NCBI GenBank assembly: GCA_965247705.1
Contig: CBDFHV010000047.1
Span: forward strand, 9,575-73,574
Length of the DNA: 64,000 bases
Source of the DNA: CBDFHV01 sp965247705
Lineage (GTDB): Bacteria > Pseudomonadota > Alphaproteobacteria > Rhodospirillales > CAMCUA01
Direction of reading: 5' to 3'
In this document: positions 9,030 to 17,294 of the stretch, in pieces
Position numbering within the stretch: position 1 is the stretch's first letter
Layout: every line of letters starts with the position of its first letter
Program-made: the position numbers and the translations under genes
Notes under the pieces: generated by a model
The model's database searches: none
The model's input: the letters and a program-made list of their open reading frames with translations, nothing else
Told to the model about the DNA's origin: nothing

Positions 9030-9829
9030 GGGCGGTCATGCTGGCGGCCGGCCGCGGCAGCCGTCTCTATGGCGAGGGCGAAGACCACCCGAACAAGGCG
9101 CTGCTCAGCTTCGGTGGTCGGACCTTGCTGGACCGCCATGTGGACATCCTGCGCGCGGCCGGCATCGACGAACTGGTGCTGGTGGTCGGCTATCGCGCCG
9201 AGTCGATGCTGGCGGAAGTGGCGCGAATCGGCGCCGAGGACTTCGTGCGCCCGGTCCATAATCCGGACTATCAAATGGGCTCGGTGGTGTCGCTGTTGTG
9301 CGGCCGCGCGGCGCTGGAGTCGGGCGATGGGTGCCTGTTCATGGACGCCGACGTGCTCTACGCCAAGGCGCTGATCGATCGGCTGATGGGATCGACCCAT
9401 GACACCTGCTTCCTGCTCGACCGGAACTACGAGCCCGGAGACGAGCCGGTAAAGCTGTGCATCCGCGACGGCCGCCCGGTCGAGTTCCGCAAGGCCACCG
9501 GCGCAATCGAGGCCGACTTCATGGGCGAGTGGCCAGGCTTCCTGAAGCTGTCACCGGCCGCGGGCAAGGCTCTCGTCCAGGTCATGGAGACGTTCATGGC
9601 GGCGGGCCGTGAACACGAACCGATGGAGGAGGCGGTCCGCGAGGTGATGCTCGCCGGTCGTATACCGTTCGGCTGGGAAGACATTACTGGCGTGCCGTGG
9701 ATCGAGATCGACTTCCCGGGAGATGTTGCTCGCGCCGAACGCGAGATCCTGCCCCGGCTCGACGCGCCGACCCATCAGACCCGGAAGACGTACTCCTTGT
9801 CCGGCTCGCGCTCGATATCTGGTGGATAG
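9026..9829 (+). CDS. CTP:phosphonate cytidylyltransferase-like nucleotidyltransferase (PntC-type)
   Basis: 267-aa nucleotidyltransferase, starting at GTG 9026 that overlaps the phnW stop (GTGA). The intact signature VMLAAGRGSRL is at residues 4-14, followed by HPNKALLSFGGRTLLDRHVDIL. The metal-binding CLFMDADVLY segment and a C-terminal WIEIDFPGDVARAE are typical of phosphocholine/AEP cytidylyltransferases. It probably makes CMP-AEP from CTP and AEP, the activated headgroup for a CDP-alcohol phosphotransferase. This copy keeps the Gly and Arg missing from the domain fused to PepM. Its last 55 bases overlap the convergent dioxygenase gene, so the true C-terminus may be slightly shorter in function. 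The CTP/AEP specificity is inferred from neighbours. Confidence 0.85.
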   Translation: MRAVMLAAGRGSRLYGEGEDHPNKALLSFGGRTLLDRHVDILRAAGIDELVLVVGYRAESMLAEVARIGAEDFVRPVHNPDYQMGSVVSLLCGRAALESGDGCLFMDADVLYAKALIDRLMGSTHDTCFLLDRNYEPGDEPVKLCIRDGRPVEFRKATGAIEADFMGEWPGFLKLSPAAGKALVQVMETFMAAGREHEPMEEAVREVMLAGRIPFGWEDITGVPWIEIDFPGDVARAEREILPRLDAPTHQTRKTYSLSGSRSISGG

Positions 9830-10533
9830 TTCTTGCGCTTGTCTGCGTAATACCTTTCCAGATGGTCGCCTTCCGAAAGCCGATTGTAGGTCGCGAAATA
9901 GATGCGCCGCACCTTGTCGGTCATGTTCGGGTCCGAGGCGTGGGGTGTATAGGAATCGAACAGGATCACGTCGCCCCGCTTCGTCGGGCAGTGGACGAAC
10001 GCCATGCTCGCCATGTCCTGCTGGTTAAGGGGTTCCCAGGCGTTGTAGAGGCCGCGGTGCTGATGCCCGCGGACAACCTGCAAACAACCATTGTCGATTG
10101 TCGCTTCGTCGATGGTGACCAGCACGGAGACGAAATCCGAAGCATAGCGCTCCCAGCCGGCCTGGGAGTCCTGGTGTGGCTTGAAGCCGTCGCCGCCCGG
10201 CATCTTGAAGTTGATTTTCTCCTTGAACAGGACCGCCGGCGCGTCGAATAACTGTTCGCACATGCCCTTGAGCGCATCCGTGAGGGCGTGAAAGCCCTCG
10301 TGAAACGGGGCAATGTTCTCGATGCGGCTGACGATCCTATGGCCGGGCTCGCGCAGGCTGTCTTCCCAGAACACCCAGTGCTTTCCAGGCTCCTCTTTCC
10401 AGGCCAACAACTCATTCGCCCATCGATCGATTCGATCCATTTCCGCCGCGCCGAAAGCGCCCCGCACAACGGCGAAGCCGTCCGTGCGGTAGTCGGCGAT
10501 GTGGCGGTCGTCGAGCGCCGGTCTGGTCAGCAT
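9775..10533 (-). CDS. PhyH-family Fe(II)/2-oxoglutarate dioxygenase
   Basis: 252-aa non-heme iron dioxygenase of the phytanoyl-CoA hydroxylase family. The iron ligands are visible: HxD in FKPHQDSQAGW (about residue 142) and the distal His in DSYTPHASDPN, with an Arg in RRIYFATYN as candidate 2-oxoglutarate ligand. The family includes PhnY, which hydroxylates AEP at C1. Since this gene sits inside an AEP-lipid gene set, the natural guess is hydroxylation of AEP or of the AEP headgroup. It lies on the strand opposite to the pathway genes, convergent with the cytidylyltransferase and divergent from the CDP-alcohol phosphotransferase, so it may be controlled separately. Confidence 0.82.
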   Translation of the reverse strand: MLTRPALDDRHIADYRTDGFAVVRGAFGAAEMDRIDRWANELLAWKEEPGKHWVFWEDSLREPGHRIVSRIENIAPFHEGFHALTDALKGMCEQLFDAPAVLFKEKINFKMPGGDGFKPHQDSQAGWERYASDFVSVLVTIDEATIDNGCLQVVRGHQHRGLYNAWEPLNQQDMASMAFVHCPTKRGDVILFDSYTPHASDPNMTDKVRRIYFATYNRLSEGDHLERYYADKRKNYPPDIEREPDKEYVFRV

Positions 10534-10633
10534 TGCCCCTCCATGTCCCTTGACTGCTTGGCATGCCTCATCGATACATTCCTTTATCGGTTGTGGGACC
10601 GATCAGCAAGGATGGGGGCAAGCAGATCGCCGT

Positions 10634-11239
10634 ATGAGCCACAATACGTTGATTCATAGGGGGGTTCGTACGCTAATGCGGCCCCTCTCGACAACCGCCG
10701 TGACACCGAATCAGATCACGGTGGCGCGACTGGCGACGGGAATTGCGGCGGCCCTGGCCCTTGGCGTGGGCGATTCGTTGTGGCGCGATCTGGGTGCGGG
10801 AATCTTCGTGTTGTCGTTAATTCTCGACCGTGCGGACGGCGAACTGGCGCGATTGAGCGGCCGCACGTCAGCAGGTGGCCACAAATTCGATTTGATTGCC
10901 GATGCGATCAGCAACGCGTTGATTTTTGTCGGTCTCGGCGTGGGACTGGCAAATGGCGCCTTCGGCCCGTGGGCGATTCCCATGGGAATGATCGCCGGCG
11001 CGGCGGTCGTCACCGTCCTGTGGATGGTCATGGCTATCGAGCGAACGGGCGGCGCGCGGGCAGCCGAGGTCGGCGGCGGCGATCTGTTCGATCCGGATGA
11101 CGGGATGTTGGCGGTGCCGATCCTGATCTGGATCGGCGCCGCCGAAGGCCTGTTGGTCGCCGCCACATTCGGCGCTTCAGCCTTCGCCGCCTATTTTGCC
11201 TGGCGATTCCGCACCGGCCTGTTCAGACGCCACGCCTAA
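10634..11239 (+). CDS. CDP-alcohol phosphatidyltransferase family protein
   Basis: 201-aa membrane enzyme with several hydrophobic helices. It carries the full catalytic signature D(x2)DG(x2)AR(x8)G(x3)D(x3)D: D65, D68-G69, A72-R73, G82, D86 and D90 in DRADGELARLSGRTSAGGH and the following KFDLIAD. Family members join a CMP-activated headgroup to an alcohol acceptor such as diacylglycerol. With CMP-AEP made next door, this is the likely final step giving an AEP-lipid. I started at ATG 10634 (MSHNTLIHRG) rather than at an upstream in-frame codon, because the upstream sequence lacks family character and overlaps the divergent promoter space. Confidence 0.88.
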   Translation: MSHNTLIHRGVRTLMRPLSTTAVTPNQITVARLATGIAAALALGVGDSLWRDLGAGIFVLSLILDRADGELARLSGRTSAGGHKFDLIADAISNALIFVGLGVGLANGAFGPWAIPMGMIAGAAVVTVLWMVMAIERTGGARAAEVGGGDLFDPDDGMLAVPILIWIGAAEGLLVAATFGASAFAAYFAWRFRTGLFRRHA

Positions 11240-11453
11240 ATCGAATCGCCTTTGACGGTTTCAAATGGTTCAGTGTGACTCGGGTACGGACACGTGGCCG
11301 GACCACAACGCGGGCGGCCCGCTGATCCCGACTCATGACGCCGTCCGAATACACTATATGGGCAGTCTGAACGGGCAGTCTGAGACCCCCGGCGGCGGTG
11401 CCAAATCTTGCCGTACAACCTTGAAGTGAAGAAATAAATCCGGAACCGAGAAT

Positions 11454-11529
11454 GGTCGGAGCGAGAGGATTTGAACCTCCGACCCCTACACCCCCAGTGT
11501 AGTGCGCTACCAGGCTGCGCCACGCTCCG
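11454..11529 (-). tRNA. tRNA-Pro (GGG)
   Basis: Reading the minus strand gives CGGAGCG as the acceptor 5' strand pairing with CGCTCCG, a D-arm with GGTAGCGC, and an anticodon stem CTACA/TGTAG around loop CTGGGGG, giving anticodon GGG. The T-arm is GTTCAAATC, and the 3' CCA is encoded (TGG at 11454-11456). It lies about 100 bases past the end of the MerR gene at the tail of the conserved rpmF-plsX-fabH-ihfA block. Confidence 0.97.
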
Positions 11530-11629
11530 ACCTAGGGCTCCGCCGACGTCGCGAAACCCAGGGGATAGCCACTATAGGCAAGCCATTACCCCCGTGCAAT
11601 GCCACCAATCCCCGTGGCGGTCCGCAATT

Positions 11630-12055
11630 TCAGGAGCGCAGCTCCTCGAGGATGCGGCGCATTTCCTCCAATTCCCGAAGGATGGCTTCCAGTTCATGCT
11701 TCAGGTCGGGGGTTGCCGTTTTCGCGTTGGGACCGGCGACGGCCGCGACCGGCGCCGATTCGATCAGTCCCTTGGCGCCGTTCTCCTTGAGGAGCTTTTG
11801 GACTCCTCGGATGGTATATCCGTCGGCGTAAAGCAGTTCGCGAATGCGGCGCAGCAGCACCATGTCCTCGGGCCGGTAGTAGCGTCGGCCGCCGCCCCGC
11901 TTCATGGGGCGCACCTGGGGAAACTTCGTCTCCCAGAAGCGCAGCACGTGCTGGGGCAGGTCCAGTTCCTGCGCGACCTCGCTGATGGTCCGGAAGGCTT
12001 CCGCCGACTTGCCCGCGCGGCGCCGGGTACCGGGGTCCTCAGCCGTTTCCGCCAT
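11630..12055 (-). CDS. MerR-family transcriptional regulator
   Basis: 141-aa protein with a MerR winged-helix DNA-binding domain (residues about 22-90). FRTISEVAQELDLPQHVLRFWE gives the first helix-turn-helix and the wing GGGRRYYRPEDMVLLRRI follows. A linker and a C-terminal coiled-coil-like ELEAILRELEEMRRILEELR dimer helix complete it. No effector domain or metal-binding cysteines are seen. Its place 18 bases behind ihfA is a standing alphaproteobacterial arrangement; the target genes are not known from sequence. Confidence 0.92.
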   Translation of the reverse strand: MAETAEDPGTRRRAGKSAEAFRTISEVAQELDLPQHVLRFWETKFPQVRPMKRGGGRRYYRPEDMVLLRRIRELLYADGYTIRGVQKLLKENGAKGLIESAPVAAVAGPNAKTATPDLKHELEAILRELEEMRRILEELRS

Positions 12056-12073
12056 AACCGACCCGGGGCCCGA

Positions 12074-12370
12074 TCACGGACGCTGGTTGATGCGCGTTTT
12101 GAGCACCTGGGACGGTCGGAAAACCAGTACCCGCCGCGGCAGAATCGGCACTTCCTCTCCGGTCTTGGGATTTCGGCCGATTCGCTGACCCTTGTTGCGA
12201 ACGGAAAAGCTGCCGAAGGAGGAAATCTTTACCGTCTCGCCCCGCGCCAAGGCGCCTGACATGACGTTCAACACCGATTCGAGAAGCTCGGCCGATTCGT
12301 TGCGGGACAGGCCCACCTCTTGGTAGACGGCCTCACTCAACTGCGCTCGCGTGACGGTTTTATCTGTCAT
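12074..12370 (-). CDS. ihfA: Integration host factor subunit alpha
   Basis: 98-aa nucleoid protein of the HU/IHF family that bends DNA as a heterodimer with IHF-beta. The chain starts MTDKTVTRAQLSEAVYQEVG and contains KISSFGSFSVRNKG and the beta-arm RIGRNPKTGEEVPILPRR, including the Pro that intercalates into DNA. I chose ATG 12370; the longer open frame adds sequence unlike the family. It is followed after 18 bases by the MerR gene. Confidence 0.95.
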   Translation of the reverse strand: MTDKTVTRAQLSEAVYQEVGLSRNESAELLESVLNVMSGALARGETVKISSFGSFSVRNKGQRIGRNPKTGEEVPILPRRVLVFRPSQVLKTRINQRP

Positions 12371-12510
12371 GCCCAACGGGTCCACCGGTCCCTCACCTTG
12401 GGTAAGCCTATAGACGCGACATAAAGCCGTCAATATCAAAGGGATGCAGAACGTGCTTCACGCGGGGCATTTGAACCTACAGCATATGGACGCGGATTGG
12501 CCCCACGGCC

Positions 12511-13491
12511 CTACCAGCGCACAACCCCCGCCCCCCACGTCAGTCCGCCGCCCATGGCTTCCATCAGCACCAAGTCACCGGACTTGATGCGACCGTCCCG
12601 TACCGCTTCGTCCAAGGCCAGGGGAATGGAGGCGGCCGACGTGTTGGCGTGGCGGTCGATGGTGACGATGATCCGATCGTGGGAGAGATCCAGCTTTTTG
12701 GCCATTCCTTCGATGATGCGCCGGTTGGCCTGATGGGGCACCACCCAATCCACGTCCCGGCAGGTCAGGCCGTTGGCGGCCAGCGCCTCCTGGAGCACGT
12801 CGGCCAGGTTGACGATGGCATGGCGGAATACCTCGCGGCCCAGCATGCGCAGGTGGCCCACGGTCTGGGTGGACGAAGGACCCCCGTCCACGTAAAGGGC
12901 GCCGTTCAGGCGGCCGTCGGAATGCAAATGGGTGGATAACACGCCGCGGGCAGTGCCGTTGACGGGGTCGGGGAACGTCTCGCCGCGTAGAACCACCGCG
13001 CCGGCCCCGTCCCCGAACAGCACGCAGGTTGTGCGGTCGGTCCAATCGAGAATGCGGGAAAACGTCTCCGCCCCGATGACCAGCGCGGTACGCACCTGAC
13101 CACTGCGGATAAAGTTGTCGGCGATCGACAAACCGTAGACGAAGCCCGAGCAAACGGCCTGGACGTCGAAGGCGAACCCGTTTTCAAGACCGAGCATGGC
13201 CTGAACCTTGGTCGCCGTGGCCGGGAAGGTGTTGTCCGGGGTGGCGGTGGCAAGGACGATGAGGTCCACCTCCCCGGGATCGATCCCGGCGCTGGTCAGG
13301 GCCGCCCGGGCCGCGTTATGGGCGAGGTCCGAGGTCAATTCCCCCTTGGCGGCGATGTGGCGTTGTCGAATGCCGGTTCGTTCGACGATCCACGCGTCGG
13401 AGGTGTCGACCATGGTCGACAGTTCGTCGTTGGTGAGAATACTCTCTGGCAGATAAGAGCCGCAGCCGATGATCTGGGCGCGAACCGCCAT
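12511..13491 (-). CDS. fabH: Beta-ketoacyl-ACP synthase III
   Basis: 326-aa condensing enzyme that starts fatty acid synthesis from acetyl-CoA and malonyl-ACP. The catalytic triad is visible: Cys in DVQAVCSGFVYGL, His in VPHQANRRI and Asn in RHANTSAASIPLAL. The ATG at 13491 overlaps the plsX stop by one base (TGATG), so the two genes are coupled. A TTG just before it could extend the protein by one residue, but ATG is more likely. Confidence 0.97.
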   Translation of the reverse strand: MAVRAQIIGCGSYLPESILTNDELSTMVDTSDAWIVERTGIRQRHIAAKGELTSDLAHNAARAALTSAGIDPGEVDLIVLATATPDNTFPATATKVQAMLGLENGFAFDVQAVCSGFVYGLSIADNFIRSGQVRTALVIGAETFSRILDWTDRTTCVLFGDGAGAVVLRGETFPDPVNGTARGVLSTHLHSDGRLNGALYVDGGPSSTQTVGHLRMLGREVFRHAIVNLADVLQEALAANGLTCRDVDWVVPHQANRRIIEGMAKKLDLSHDRIIVTIDRHANTSAASIPLALDEAVRDGRIKSGDLVLMEAMGGGLTWGAGVVRW

Positions 13492-14540
13492 CAACCCGTC
13501 GCGACCTTCATGTCGGCCTGGGGCGCGTGATAAAGGCGGGCGAAGTCTTCCTTGATGCCCTCGTTGAGACCGTCCGCGATCAGGCTCGAAGCGACTTCAA
13601 TGGCGTGGGCGAATCCGACCCCGTCCGTGCCGCCGTGGCTTTTGACGCAGATCCCGTTCAATCCCAGGAACATGGCCCCGTTGTAAACCCGGTGATCCAG
13701 GCGGGCCCGCAGCATGTCGATGGCCGGTCGGGCCAGAATCGCCCCCAGCTTGCAACGCCATGACGATTTCAGGCCCTCGCGCATCATGTGGGCGAACAGG
13801 GAAACCGTGCCCTCCGCCGTCTTCAAGGCGACGTTGCCCGTGAACCCATCCGTGACCACCACGTCGACGGTTCCGGCCGCGATGTCGTCGCCCTCTATGA
13901 ACCCGTGAAAGAGGATCGGCAGGTCCGTATCCTGAAGGATGGCCGCCGCCTTGCGCACCGATTCGTTTCCTTTCAGGCCTTCGACGCCGATATTGACGAT
14001 ACCGATGGTGGGCTCGCGGATACCCAGCAAATTGCGGGCGAACACCTCGCCCATGACGGCGAACTGGACCAGGTTGTTCTCGTCGCAGTCCACGTTCGCC
14101 CCCAGGTCCAGCATGATGCTGGCGCCGCGGCGGGTGGGAAAGGCGGTCGCGATGGCCGGCCGATCGATGCCCGGAAGGGTCTTGAAGACGAACTTCGCCA
14201 TGCCCATCAGCGCACCGGTGTTTCCCGCCGAGACCACACCCGCCGACTCATGGGAAGCGGCGGCGTTGATGGCAAGTCGCATGCTGGATTGCCGCCCGGA
14301 ACGTAACGCGATGCTCGCCTTCTCGTGATTTGTTACCGCGTCGGGCGTATGGCGCAACTCCGATGCGGCCCGCGCATGGGGCCACTGATCGAGGAGCGGC
14401 GCCACCTGGGCTTCGTCGCCAAACACCAGATAGCGGACGTCGGGGAGCCGCTGGGCGGCGAGGTCCAAGCCCTCGATCACCATGCCGGGCGCATCATCGC
14501 CGCCCATGGCGTCAATGGACAGCAGAAGAGGTCTGGTCAA
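13491..14540 (-). CDS. plsX: Phosphate acyltransferase PlsX
   Basis: 349-aa peripheral membrane enzyme that makes acyl-phosphate from acyl-ACP, the acyl donor for the PlsY step of phospholipid synthesis. Family landmarks are LSIDAMGGDDAPGMVIEGL at the N-terminus, GVVSAGNTGALMG, MLDLGANVDC and VVVTDGFTGNVALKTAEG. It is in the classical rpmF-plsX-fabH order, 34 bases after rpmF. Confidence 0.97.
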   Translation of the reverse strand: MTRPLLLSIDAMGGDDAPGMVIEGLDLAAQRLPDVRYLVFGDEAQVAPLLDQWPHARAASELRHTPDAVTNHEKASIALRSGRQSSMRLAINAAASHESAGVVSAGNTGALMGMAKFVFKTLPGIDRPAIATAFPTRRGASIMLDLGANVDCDENNLVQFAVMGEVFARNLLGIREPTIGIVNIGVEGLKGNESVRKAAAILQDTDLPILFHGFIEGDDIAAGTVDVVVTDGFTGNVALKTAEGTVSLFAHMMREGLKSSWRCKLGAILARPAIDMLRARLDHRVYNGAMFLGLNGICVKSHGGTDGVGFAHAIEVASSLIADGLNEGIKEDFARLYHAPQADMKVATG

Positions 14541-14574
14541 GGAGCGGATTCCGGCCGCGAAAACGGTCGGGACG

Positions 14575-14760
14575 TCAGGCCGTATCTCGCGCCTCGATCA
14601 CTTCCCGTCCGTCGTAATGACCGCATGCCGGGCACACGTGGTGCGGCCGCTTCAGCTCGCCACAATTCGGGCACTCCCCATGGGCGGCGGACTTCAATCG
14701 ATCGTGTGACCGCCGCATGTTGCGGCGGGATGGAGACGTCTTCCTCTTGGGAACGGCCAT
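14575..14760 (-). CDS. rpmF: 50S ribosomal protein L32
   Basis: 61-aa ribosomal protein beginning MAVPKRKTSPSRRNMRRSHD, which is highly conserved in L32. Two zinc-ribbon CxxC pairs are present (CPNCG and CPACG). Its position between yceD and plsX is standard for the group. Confidence 0.97.
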   Translation of the reverse strand: MAVPKRKTSPSRRNMRRSHDRLKSAAHGECPNCGELKRPHHVCPACGHYDGREVIEARDTA

Positions 14761-14841
14761 TGGAGTACCTCACTATCCTGCCTCCCCCGCCAGATAAGGG
14801 CGAAAGATGTGTTAAACAATAACGTCCCTCTGGGCAAGCGG

Positions 14842-15384
14842 CTAGGGGTCCGGCTTGCCCCTGTTCCTGTCCGCCAGGACCGCGAATGGACCGGCTGGCG
14901 CACCGTTCTCCGCCGAATTTTGGTGTCCTCCGAATTCGCTTCCCGGCGCTCTTGGGTACGGTTCCATTTCCAAGGCCACGGCTTCCACCATGACCGCGGC
15001 CAGATCGATTCGCCGATCCTCCAGGCTATCGGGGGGATCCTCCGCCTCCGGGTCCACCAACGCTTCTTCCAGCGGCGACGCGCCCACCACGTACCGGCGC
15101 ACCACCGAAAGGCACAAAGTCGCCGGCACCCGCTCCAAACTTACCACGCACGTCTGCACCAAGTCTGCCTCGACGGTGCCATTGAGGCGAAGTCCGCCCC
15201 GATCGGCGGCCGGCTGCAGCACAATCGCCGCCTCCAGGCGGGTCAGATCGAGGACACCCAGTTCACGGGCAACCGCCGCCCGCTCCGCCTCGTCGGCGAC
15301 GACCCGATGGGTGGACGGCCCGACCGGGAGAGAATCCAATGTCAGAAAACGGGTGAACGCCCGTTCGGCGGGCGTCGCCTTCAT
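14842..15384 (-). CDS. DUF177 (YceD) family protein
   Basis: 180-aa protein of the YceD/DUF177 family, which usually sits directly before rpmF and is linked to 23S rRNA or L32 accumulation in other bacteria. Visible features are the central VEADLVQTCVVSLERVP motif with its conserved Cys, and the acidic DPEAEDPPDSLEDRRIDLAAVMVE segment, both typical. It overlaps the preceding chaperone gene by 4 bases and leads rpmF by about 80 bases. Confidence 0.9.
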   Translation of the reverse strand: MKATPAERAFTRFLTLDSLPVGPSTHRVVADEAERAAVARELGVLDLTRLEAAIVLQPAADRGGLRLNGTVEADLVQTCVVSLERVPATLCLSVVRRYVVGASPLEEALVDPEAEDPPDSLEDRRIDLAAVMVEAVALEMEPYPRAPGSEFGGHQNSAENGAPAGPFAVLADRNRGKPDP

Positions 15385-15947
15385 GGCGGCACCGGCCCCG
15401 GAGCGACCGCGTCCCGCGGCGGCGCGAAGCGAACCCGCCCTTCCATGAGATCGTCCGAATCCTGGCCCTCCAGGATCGCGTCCTGTAACCGCAGGTACCG
15501 GGCCAGGGACGCTACCTGCCCCGGGTCCGGCGCTTGGCCGGCGTAGACATTGCGGGCGAGCGCGTCATCGAGGACCGACGACTCATCCCGCAATCCGGCT
15601 TCGTAGGCCGTCACCCGCCCATAGAAAGACGATGCCATGGCTTTCACGCGCTTTCCCACTCCCAAATCACCGAAGCCCAGTTCCCGCAGATTTTGATCCA
15701 CATCGGCGAACATGCGGTCGAAGAGCGCCTGGGACAAGGCTTCGCTGCGGGGCCGGTCCCGTTTCAGTCGACGCAGTATAAGGAACGCGTGAAGGCAGAT
15801 CATGTCGAAGCGGCCCGGTAGGGTGTCGGGCACGGACCATGATTCATAGAATATGGGCTCCCGGGCCTGGGCGACCAGGATCCGGTAAAGGTCGTCGGCC
15901 ACCGGGGCCCAGGGATCTCGGCGAAAAGGCCAACGAAACATGCCCAC
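15381..15947 (-). CDS. Ubiquinol-cytochrome c chaperone family protein
   Basis: 188-aa protein of the CBP3/ubiquinol-cytochrome c chaperone family, implicated in cytochrome bc1 assembly. The segment GRFDMICLHAFLILRRLKRD and the later DQNLRELGFGDLGVGKRVK match the family's most conserved blocks. The start could be the first ATG or the one two codons later (MFRWPFRRD). It opens the minus-strand operon with yceD, rpmF, plsX, fabH, ihfA and merR, and is divergent from bamE, as in many alphaproteobacteria. Confidence 0.9.
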   Translation of the reverse strand: MGMFRWPFRRDPWAPVADDLYRILVAQAREPIFYESWSVPDTLPGRFDMICLHAFLILRRLKRDRPRSEALSQALFDRMFADVDQNLRELGFGDLGVGKRVKAMASSFYGRVTAYEAGLRDESSVLDDALARNVYAGQAPDPGQVASLARYLRLQDAILEGQDSDDLMEGRVRFAPPRDAVAPGPVPP

Positions 15948-16147
15948 TCCTGCGCAAATTGGCCGTGTCGCCCCGGAGCAGCGGCTTTGCGGTGCGAACC
16001 GCCCTCGCGACGGGATTGACAGGCCGGTCCCGGAATGCGAACAAATCGGGACTGTGAAACTTCCCGAACCCGGGAAATCGCCGATGCCGTCAATCCCGGT
16101 GCATCATCGAACCGGGGCACGGTGCCGGCAAGTGGGAAGCGAATAGG

Positions 16148-16603
16148 ATGGCGCGGCCGCGCAATTCAAGCCTGTTGTTGGCAATCGGCCTTGGCGGGAC
16201 GATCCTCGCCGGCGCCTGTTCGCCACAATTGAACACCCGCGGCAACGTTCCCGACCCCGACCTGGTGGCCGAAATCGTCGCTGGCCAACATACCCGCGAC
16301 GATGTGGCCGAGATTCTGGGCTCGCCGTCCACAGCATCCACGTTCGGGGCGGAGCGCTGGATCTATATCGGAAAACGGACGGAAACCCTCGCCTTCTTCG
16401 CCCCGGAGGTGGAGGAGCGCCAGGTTCTGGTCGTTCGCTTCGACAAGGCCGGCGTCGTCGCCGAGATTCAACGGTTGGACCTGGAGGACGGCCGCGTGGT
16501 GCAGGTCGTCGAACGGCAAACCCCCACCCTCGGCAACGAACTGACAGTGTTCGACCAACTGCTCGGCAACCTGGGCCGGTTCAACAAGGATACGGGCCCG
16601 TAG
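16148..16603 (+). CDS. bamE: Outer membrane protein assembly factor BamE (SmpA/OmlA)
   Basis: 151-aa outer-membrane lipoprotein of the Bam complex that inserts beta-barrels. The signal peptide ends in a lipobox LAGAC (Cys near residue 24). The SmpA/OmlA core follows: IVAGQHTRDDVAEILGSPS and then a WIYIGKRTE strand. The protein is a little longer than E. coli BamE through its C-terminal tail. It is divergent from the chaperone operon and convergent with rpe. Confidence 0.93.
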   Translation: MARPRNSSLLLAIGLGGTILAGACSPQLNTRGNVPDPDLVAEIVAGQHTRDDVAEILGSPSTASTFGAERWIYIGKRTETLAFFAPEVEERQVLVVRFDKAGVVAEIQRLDLEDGRVVQVVERQTPTLGNELTVFDQLLGNLGRFNKDTGP

Positions 16604-16627
16604 CGCGGCTCCGCGGGCGCGGACGGC

Positions 16628-17278
16628 TCATGTCGCGGCGCTCTTGAGGGCGGCGATGGCGCGGGCGTAGTGGTCACTGTCGAATACGGCGCTGCCGGCC
16701 ACCAGGACGGTGGCGCCGGCGGCGGCCAGGGCGCCGGCGTTGCCGGGCGAGACGCCGCCATCAACTTCTAGCTCTATGGGATGATCGCCGATCATCTTGT
16801 TGATTCGACGTATTTTTTCAATTTGTCCCGGCAAAAAGAACTGGCCGCCGAAACCCGGGTTCACGGTCATCACCAGGATCAGGTCAACGGTGTCGAGCAC
16901 ATAGGACAGGACCGATTCAGACGTCCCCGGATTGAGCGAGACGCCGGCCTTCTTGCCCAGATCTCGGATCGCCCGCAAGGTCCGATCGATGTGCGGGCCG
17001 GCTTCCGCATGGACGGTGATGATGTCCGCGCCCGCCGCGGCGAACGGGGCCAGATAGGCATCGACGGGCGCCACCATCAGATGCACGTCCAAGGGTTTGG
17101 CGGTGTGGGGCCGAAGCGCCGCGACCACCATCGGCCCGATGGTGATGTTGGGCACGAAATGGCCGTCCATGACGTCCACATGGATATAGTCGGCGCCTGC
17201 CGCGTCTACCGCGCGCACCTCCTCGCCCAGGCGGGCGAAGTCCGCCGACAGGATGGATGGGGCGATCTTGACGGTCAT
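16628..17278 (-). CDS. rpe: Ribulose-phosphate 3-epimerase
   Basis: 216-aa TIM-barrel enzyme interconverting ribulose-5-phosphate and xylulose-5-phosphate. Characteristic blocks are IAPSILSADFARLGEEV, HVDVMDGHFVPNITIGP (metal ligands His and Asp), VMTVNPGFGGQFF and LEVDGGVSPGNA. The start at ATG 17278 gives the family N-terminus. It follows the aldolase gene by about 16 bases, so the two probably share a transcript within a carbon-metabolism group that includes tkt. Confidence 0.96.
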   Translation of the reverse strand: MTVKIAPSILSADFARLGEEVRAVDAAGADYIHVDVMDGHFVPNITIGPMVVAALRPHTAKPLDVHLMVAPVDAYLAPFAAAGADIITVHAEAGPHIDRTLRAIRDLGKKAGVSLNPGTSESVLSYVLDTVDLILVMTVNPGFGGQFFLPGQIEKIRRINKMIGDHPIELEVDGGVSPGNAGALAAAGATVLVAGSAVFDSDHYARAIAALKSAAT

Positions 17279-17294
17279 GGGCGGGGAGGAAGCC

